Part shown: in pieces, positions 62,101 to 64,000 of the stretch | Layout of the letters: each line of letters opens with the position of its first letter | Position numbering within the stretch: position 1 is the stretch's first letter | Source of the DNA: Datnioides undecimradiatus | Taxonomy: Eukaryota; Chordata; Actinopteri; Lobotiformes; Datnioididae | Length of the DNA: 64,000 nucleotides | Assembly (NCBI GenBank): GCA_008933995.1 | Contig: WARS01000026.1 | Span: 5,160,501 to 5,224,500 of the forward strand | Reading direction: 5' to 3' | Position numbers and translations under genes: made by a program | Notes under the pieces: model-generated | Database searches by the model: none | The model's input: the letters and a program-made list of their open reading frames with translations, nothing else | Told to the model about the DNA's origin: nothing

Positions 62101-64000
62101 GACTAAACAGTCCTCCTCTGTCCCTGTGCATCAGATGACCAGGTATTTCCTTGCATTAAATTTACAGCTTACATGTGTCAACAGCAGAAAAAAGTATATT
62201 CTACACTGGAAAAATAAAACAAAATTGGCCCTGCTTTCAATCTACACTACAGCATAGTTTTGCAGAACTATATAATATAGACTGTTGTAAATAAAATGTA
62301 CTAGGTAATTCAGTATTGGGCCTACCGCATGTCAAAGAATGGTGACTGAGAGAGGCCAGGAAAAGCGTCCATCATTCCAGCTGAGGGCAGGGACCCTGCA
62401 AGAGATTTTCCATGTTTGAATCCCAATCCAAACTCCACTTAAGCTGTTTTTGCATGTCTCAAACAGCAGATATGTTTTCAAATTAAAACCTGTTTTAAGG
62501 ATATGATTATCTGAAGACATCCCCAAGTTCACACCTGAGAGGAGAGCTCTCTGTGGCAGAGTGCTACGATTGAGTTCTCCCTTACTGCCCTCCAAGATGG
62601 GCTTCATGCCCCCCAATGAGGAGCCATCTGATACTCCCAGAACCTTCCTGAAGAACTGCTCAGAGTCCTGACTCTCCACCCCTTGTGGAAGACCTGTCAT
62701 GACCAGACATAATTGAAGGCATCATGTAAACATGAGATATAAAATATTTGCCAAGTTACTGTTGCACACTGTATATACCACAGTATCCACTCAGAGGAGT
62801 ACCTTCACTTTTTTCTGCATCAGAGTCATGAGGATCAGTTGACGCCTGGTCCTTCAGCGATGAGGATGGTGCAGCAACTCCTAAAAAGGTGCAAATTTAA
62901 GTCAACCTGCCAATACCTTAAGACAATAAGCAATAAACCAGGCGCATCAGTGGTCAAACATACACTTACCTGCACCGTCTCCCTGAGCCTGGGGGTCCTC
63001 AGCCCCTTCTTGCTTGAGAGGAAAATTATCTTTGACCACATGATCCTTGGCATCAGCTAATAGAGAAGCATAAAACATAACATGTACTAATCCTTTCTCC
63101 ACCCAGAGACACAAATAATTTGCATTTTATAATTATATAATATTTGTTTTCATAAGTCACAAGTCAGGGTTGTGTTCTTACTCTCTGCGGCAGTACTTTT
63201 GAGCCCTGATGGTGCTGGTAATGAAGGCCGAACAAGGCATGTGCCTGGCCTTTGCCCTGGGGGTATCATCACAGCTTTCTTACTCAAGTCTATTAGTGTC
63301 TTCCCAAAGAAAGCCTCCTGCAGCAGATTAGAAACATTTAAGATATGAACATATATCACAGGTAAGTTTTAAAAATATTCAAAGCATGTAACATAGACAG
63401 ACTACAAACCTGGAGATAAGCAGGAAACATGTCCTCAAGTTTGCTCTTCTTACGTCCCCGACGTTTCTTGGCCTGCTCCTCACCCTCCACTGGCTTAGGA
63501 TCCATTATATTATCTGTGTCGGGGTGTGGTCCTATGCATATATAACCATGAATTTCAGTGTCCCCGATTAAAAAATATTCACAGAAAAACAAATGCAGTC
63601 ACACTGCCACTTGTGTGATAAAAGGGCATCCCGATCAAAAACAGCCAAGCATTAAAAAAAAAAACAACAAAAAACAATTTGCTTGATCTCTCGATGTTGG
63701 CAGCACCACTACAACAACATGAGAAGGCTCCAATTCTTTTTGCACCTGATGCTGAACGGGCCGTAGGGAAAAGATAACATAAGCCTTGGCTGGAAACTCC
63801 TTATTTAATATGTCAAAAATTTCCTACATGAAGCACATAATTTTCTCTAACATCAAATCATTGTAATAATGTTATCACTGTATTACTATTACTTTAATAC
63901 TGGACAAAATGAAATTCATCAGCCACCCTCTGTTGTCACTCACCTTCATCAATGGTTCTCTCTATTGGCTGTCCATCTAACATGGTCTCTCCAGCCAGCT
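43260..64000 (-). CDS. kmt2d: Histone-lysine N-methyltransferase 2D (MLL2/MLL4), C-terminal 34 exons, partial (5' part outside window)
   Basis: Exons in transcript order: >64000-63944, 63513-63410, 63317-63182, 63056-62970, 62880-62803, 62693-62535, 62395-62326, 62123-61885, 61755-61682, 61345-61295, 61186-59558, 59456-59283, 58922-58783, 58670-56887, 56800-56677, 53860-53779, 53688-53622, 53505-53273, 53175-50176, 50082-49933, 49834-49670, 49524-49377, 48624-48555, 48464-48292, 48082-47958, 47863-47728, 47524-47403, 47291-45926, 45802-45666, 44667-44537, 44130-43845, 43743-43670, 43579-43471, 43352-43260. All phases agree; the total is 11,573 nt, about 3,856 residues. Order: HMG box, long Pro/Gln-rich regions with LXXLL motifs, coiled coil, extended PHD, FYRN/FYRC, Win motif, SET, post-SET. 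KMT2D mono- and di-methylates H3K4 at enhancers within the WDR5/RBBP5/ASH2L/UTX complex. The N-terminal PHD clusters are expected beyond 64000. KMT2C is excluded by close colinearity with KMT2D. Confidence 0.96.
44537..45802 (-). CDS. kmt2d: kmt2d FYRC end and WDR5-interaction (Win) exons
   Basis: Exon 45802-45666 completes the region after FYRC (IWDRVVQQVAKLRDESSMLK, MYGLTVHAVMRITES). Exon 44667-44537 encodes LPGVENCQNYQFRYGRHPLM and the Win motif GCARSEPK, whose arginine inserts into WDR5 in MLL-family proteins. The 998-bp intron between them (44668-45665) is mostly a transposable element. Confidence 0.93.
44760..45346. mobile_element. Non-autonomous terminal-inverted-repeat DNA transposon, copy 1
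   Basis: A 587-bp element begins CACTGGGGAAC and ends CCCCAGTG, with long imperfect inverted termini of about 115 bp (shared blocks TGTTGAGTTAG, ATTCCAAAA and CACGTCAAGTTTTT). The flanking triplets are CAA and TAA, a probable decayed TAA target duplication. It contains a (TAG)n run at about 44925-44947 and no ORF. It is almost identical to the reverse complement of 55296-55887. CACTG termini with a 3-bp duplication suggest the CACTA/EnSpm group; a TAA duplication would also fit PIF/Harbinger. It lies in a kmt2d intron. Confidence 0.85.
45926..47291 (-). CDS. kmt2d: kmt2d extended PHD, FYRN and FYRC exon
   Basis: This 1,366-nt exon opens with a Pro-rich, lineage-variable segment and then the basic KKWKGIRWKRLQIVISIRKG. 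The extended PHD follows: KCCFCHEEGDGATDGPARLL, LWVHLNCALWSTEVYETQGG, CAYCQKTGATNSCNRLRCPN and VYHFACAIRARCMFFKDKTM, with every zinc ligand present. FYRN comes next (FAVLRRVYIERDEVKQIASI, DRIHLFRVGGLIFHAVGQLL) and then FYRC (FPVGYEATRIYWSTRLPNKR), ending MEDLHYRDPTPDG. FYRN/FYRC form one structural module in the MLL family; the ePHD supports nucleosome recognition. Confidence 0.95.
47403..50082 (-). CDS. kmt2d: kmt2d exons linking the polyQ exon to the extended PHD
   Basis: Nine exons: 50082-49933, 49834-49670, 49524-49377, 48624-48555, 48464-48292, 48082-47958, 47863-47728 and 47524-47403, with the 45926-47291 exon following. Conserved landmarks are GLSLLPLMEPSITASLDLFA, DYYSQLLTK, SNLSNPPTPPSSLPPTPPPS, VDILAALPTPPHNQNED, PASSPES, SNEVSVTFTLSSAAAK and DEWLRQFDVSLPGCTLKKQV. 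All match vertebrate KMT2D in order. The 752-bp intron 48625-49376 contains a 16-A run near 48843-48858 and nothing else recognisable. (Eight exons lie wholly inside this segment.). Confidence 0.9.
50176..53175 (-). CDS. kmt2d: kmt2d 3,000-nt glutamine-rich exon
   Basis: A single phase-0 exon of exactly 1,000 codons. It begins VRKQQKEHTNLIAEYRSKQQ and then runs through Gln/Met/Pro/Gly-rich low-complexity sequence with repeated polyglutamine blocks, encoded partly by uninterrupted CAG (CTG on the plus strand, for example 51619-51639) and partly by mixed CAG/CAA. Toward its end it regains conserved sequence: LLQKLLRTKNL with an LXXLL motif near 50311-50328, then INGHINTKLAMLEQKLQGTP. Mammalian KMT2D has an equally large polyQ exon at this point. 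Confidence 0.93.
53273..56800 (-). CDS. kmt2d: kmt2d conserved helical/coiled-coil exons
   Basis: Exons 56800-56677, 53860-53779, 53688-53622 and 53505-53273. The first encodes DIMDPIAKAKMVALKGIKRV, strongly conserved in KMT2C/D. The last encodes a coiled coil (HQYEEWLLHTQQLLQMQLKF, then RKSRKALCAKQRTAKKAGRE and QSKIQKQLDQ). A 2.8-kb intron between the first two exons (53861-56676) is much longer than its neighbours and carries two transposon remnants. Confidence 0.92.
54130..54713 (+). mobile_element. L2-type LINE, truncated 3' end
   Basis: The plus strand encodes a degenerate end of a LINE reverse transcriptase: DYCNSLLAGLP near 54135, then LQMIQNAAARLVFNQPKKAH from about 54186, followed by frame-broken sequence. 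It closes with the conserved L2 3' tail around 54669-54696, CGCTTTGGATAAAAGCG followed by TTTGC and AAATGA, where CGCTTT/AAAGCG can pair as a hairpin. The element is 5'-truncated and internally deleted, so it is dead. It is antisense to kmt2d. Confidence 0.85.
55296..55887. mobile_element. Non-autonomous terminal-inverted-repeat DNA transposon, copy 2 (inverted relative to copy 1)
   Basis: A 592-bp element runs from CACTGGGGAGC to CCCCAGTG and is flanked on both sides by TAA, a clean 3-bp target duplication. It matches the reverse complement of 44760-45346 almost base for base, with only scattered substitutions and small indels. It contains a (CTA)n run at about 55695-55721. No transposase is encoded, so it must have been mobilised in trans. 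It lies in the long kmt2d intron 53861-56676. Confidence 0.88.
56887..58670 (-). CDS. kmt2d: kmt2d 1,784-nt exon with acidic LXXLL region
   Basis: Contains the Arg/Pro-rich start (RPPGPARPQGMFARPPFPPQ), the conserved QFIELRHNSQ, an acidic block with GDDDLGNLDNLETTDPHLDD and the nuclear-receptor-box-like LDDLL followed by DEFDLLAYTDPELDQGD, then ELPLLIQDLLEHEKKE and a glutamine-rich stretch. The order and motifs match KMT2D. LXXLL motifs in this protein are thought to mediate nuclear receptor contact. The exon ends NNFFPDK and continues into DLEKFPTDDIMDPIAKAKMV. Confidence 0.9.
58783..59456 (-). CDS. kmt2d: kmt2d RQRLREFLIKQQ helix exon and following Ala-rich exon
   Basis: Exon 59456-59283 encodes RQRLREFLIKQQMQRNSIRQ, a conserved charged helix likely continuous with the preceding ELEKHRQ, then alanine-rich sequence. 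Exon 58922-58783 encodes DRAAATAAG and a Pro-rich tail ending MDPSALR. Both are well supported by splice sites and phase, although their sequence is only moderately conserved. Confidence 0.85.
59558..61186 (-). CDS. kmt2d: kmt2d 1,629-nt Pro/Ser-rich exon
   Basis: One phase-0 exon of 543 codons begins just after a CATAG acceptor (QAESQVCRPMKTEAVRVKVE). It encodes a low-complexity Pro, Ser and Gln-rich, presumably disordered region with repeated SPxTPR-like motifs such as APMTPRM, PPLTPRPQS, SPATPRFQSPDP and PSRPQSRDPF. These motifs are conserved in vertebrate KMT2D. The sequence ends SPSELEKHRQ, leading into a basic helical exon. Confidence 0.88.
61295..62123 (-). CDS. kmt2d: kmt2d HMG-box exons
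   Basis: Three exons (62123-61885, 61755-61682, 61345-61295) encode a Pro/Thr-rich lead, the strongly conserved GDGLSYNQRSLQRWEKDEEL segment and then the HMG box. The box runs across two introns: DWASRCKQIMKIWRKVSAAD, KVPYL, then QKAKDNRAAQRINKAQK. In KMT2D this domain binds histone H4 tails and DNA; here the role is inferred by homology. Confidence 0.9.
62326..64000 (-). CDS. kmt2d: kmt2d exons upstream of the HMG box (window edge)
   Basis: Seven exons: >64000-63944, 63513-63410, 63317-63182, 63056-62970, 62880-62803, 62693-62535 and 62395-62326. The second carries the conserved basic stretch KKRRGRKKSKLEDMFPAYLQ, followed by EAFFGKTLIDLSKKA in the third, both hallmarks of the KMT2C/D family region after the PHD clusters. 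The following small exons are acidic and poorly conserved. The last, ending SPFFDMR, leads into the HMG-box exon. The first exon is cut by the window end. Confidence 0.85.
63514..63943 (-). other. kmt2d: kmt2d intron of 430 bp; introns 44131-44536, 58923-59282 and 61346-61681 are similar
   Basis: These are kmt2d introns of 336-430 bp. Each has consensus GT-AG borders on the minus strand. I see no repeats or RNA genes in them beyond short A or T runs. Confidence 0.7.

Overview
The window is vertebrate nuclear DNA, almost certainly from a teleost fish and most plausibly a percomorph with a compact genome. Four genes with GT-AG introns read through as close relatives of vertebrate proteins. Many introns are short (about 80-400 bp) and repeats are sparse. 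The recognisable repeats are an L2-type LINE 3' end and a pair of terminal-inverted-repeat elements. Nothing bacterial, viral or CRISPR-like is present.

Layout. 1-6000 is AT-rich and has no supported gene. 6058-8472 (+) is a 4-exon ANKRD33-like gene (photoreceptor ankyrin repeat protein, 450 aa). 12480-21560 (+) is acvrl1 (ALK1, the BMP9/10 type I receptor): an apparent non-coding first exon ends at 13210 and nine coding exons give 503 aa. 25697-37126 (+) is acvr1b (ALK4, the activin/Nodal type I receptor): nine coding exons give 499 aa, with an 8.4 kb first intron and a 2.4 kb 3' UTR. 43260-64000 (-) is the C-terminal part of kmt2d (MLL2/MLL4 H3K4 methyltransferase): 34 exons and about 3,856 residues, from upstream of the HMG box to the SET stop codon. 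Its 5' part continues beyond position 64000. acvr1b and kmt2d lie tail to tail, with under 1 kb between their likely polyadenylation signals.

Functional picture. acvrl1 and acvr1b are adjacent head-to-tail type I TGF-beta-superfamily receptor kinases on opposite signalling branches: SMAD1/5/8 for ALK1 and SMAD2/3 for ALK4. They share an extracellular exon of identical length and phase (237 nt, phase 1-1) and a 131-nt penultimate exon, consistent with common ancestry. kmt2d is a chromatin activator and ANKRD33 a photoreceptor gene regulator. I see no sign that the four genes act as one system; the grouping looks like conserved synteny.

The most unusual observations are: (i) an in-frame stop followed by AATAAA inside acvrl1 intron 2, which could give a secreted ALK1 ectodomain; (ii) two oppositely oriented copies of a roughly 590-bp inverted-repeat element in two kmt2d introns, bracketing 14 exons; (iii) a perfect 11-bp hairpin in the acvrl1 first-exon/promoter region; (iv) a uORF overlapping the acvr1b start codon. 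I found no clearly novel multi-gene system.
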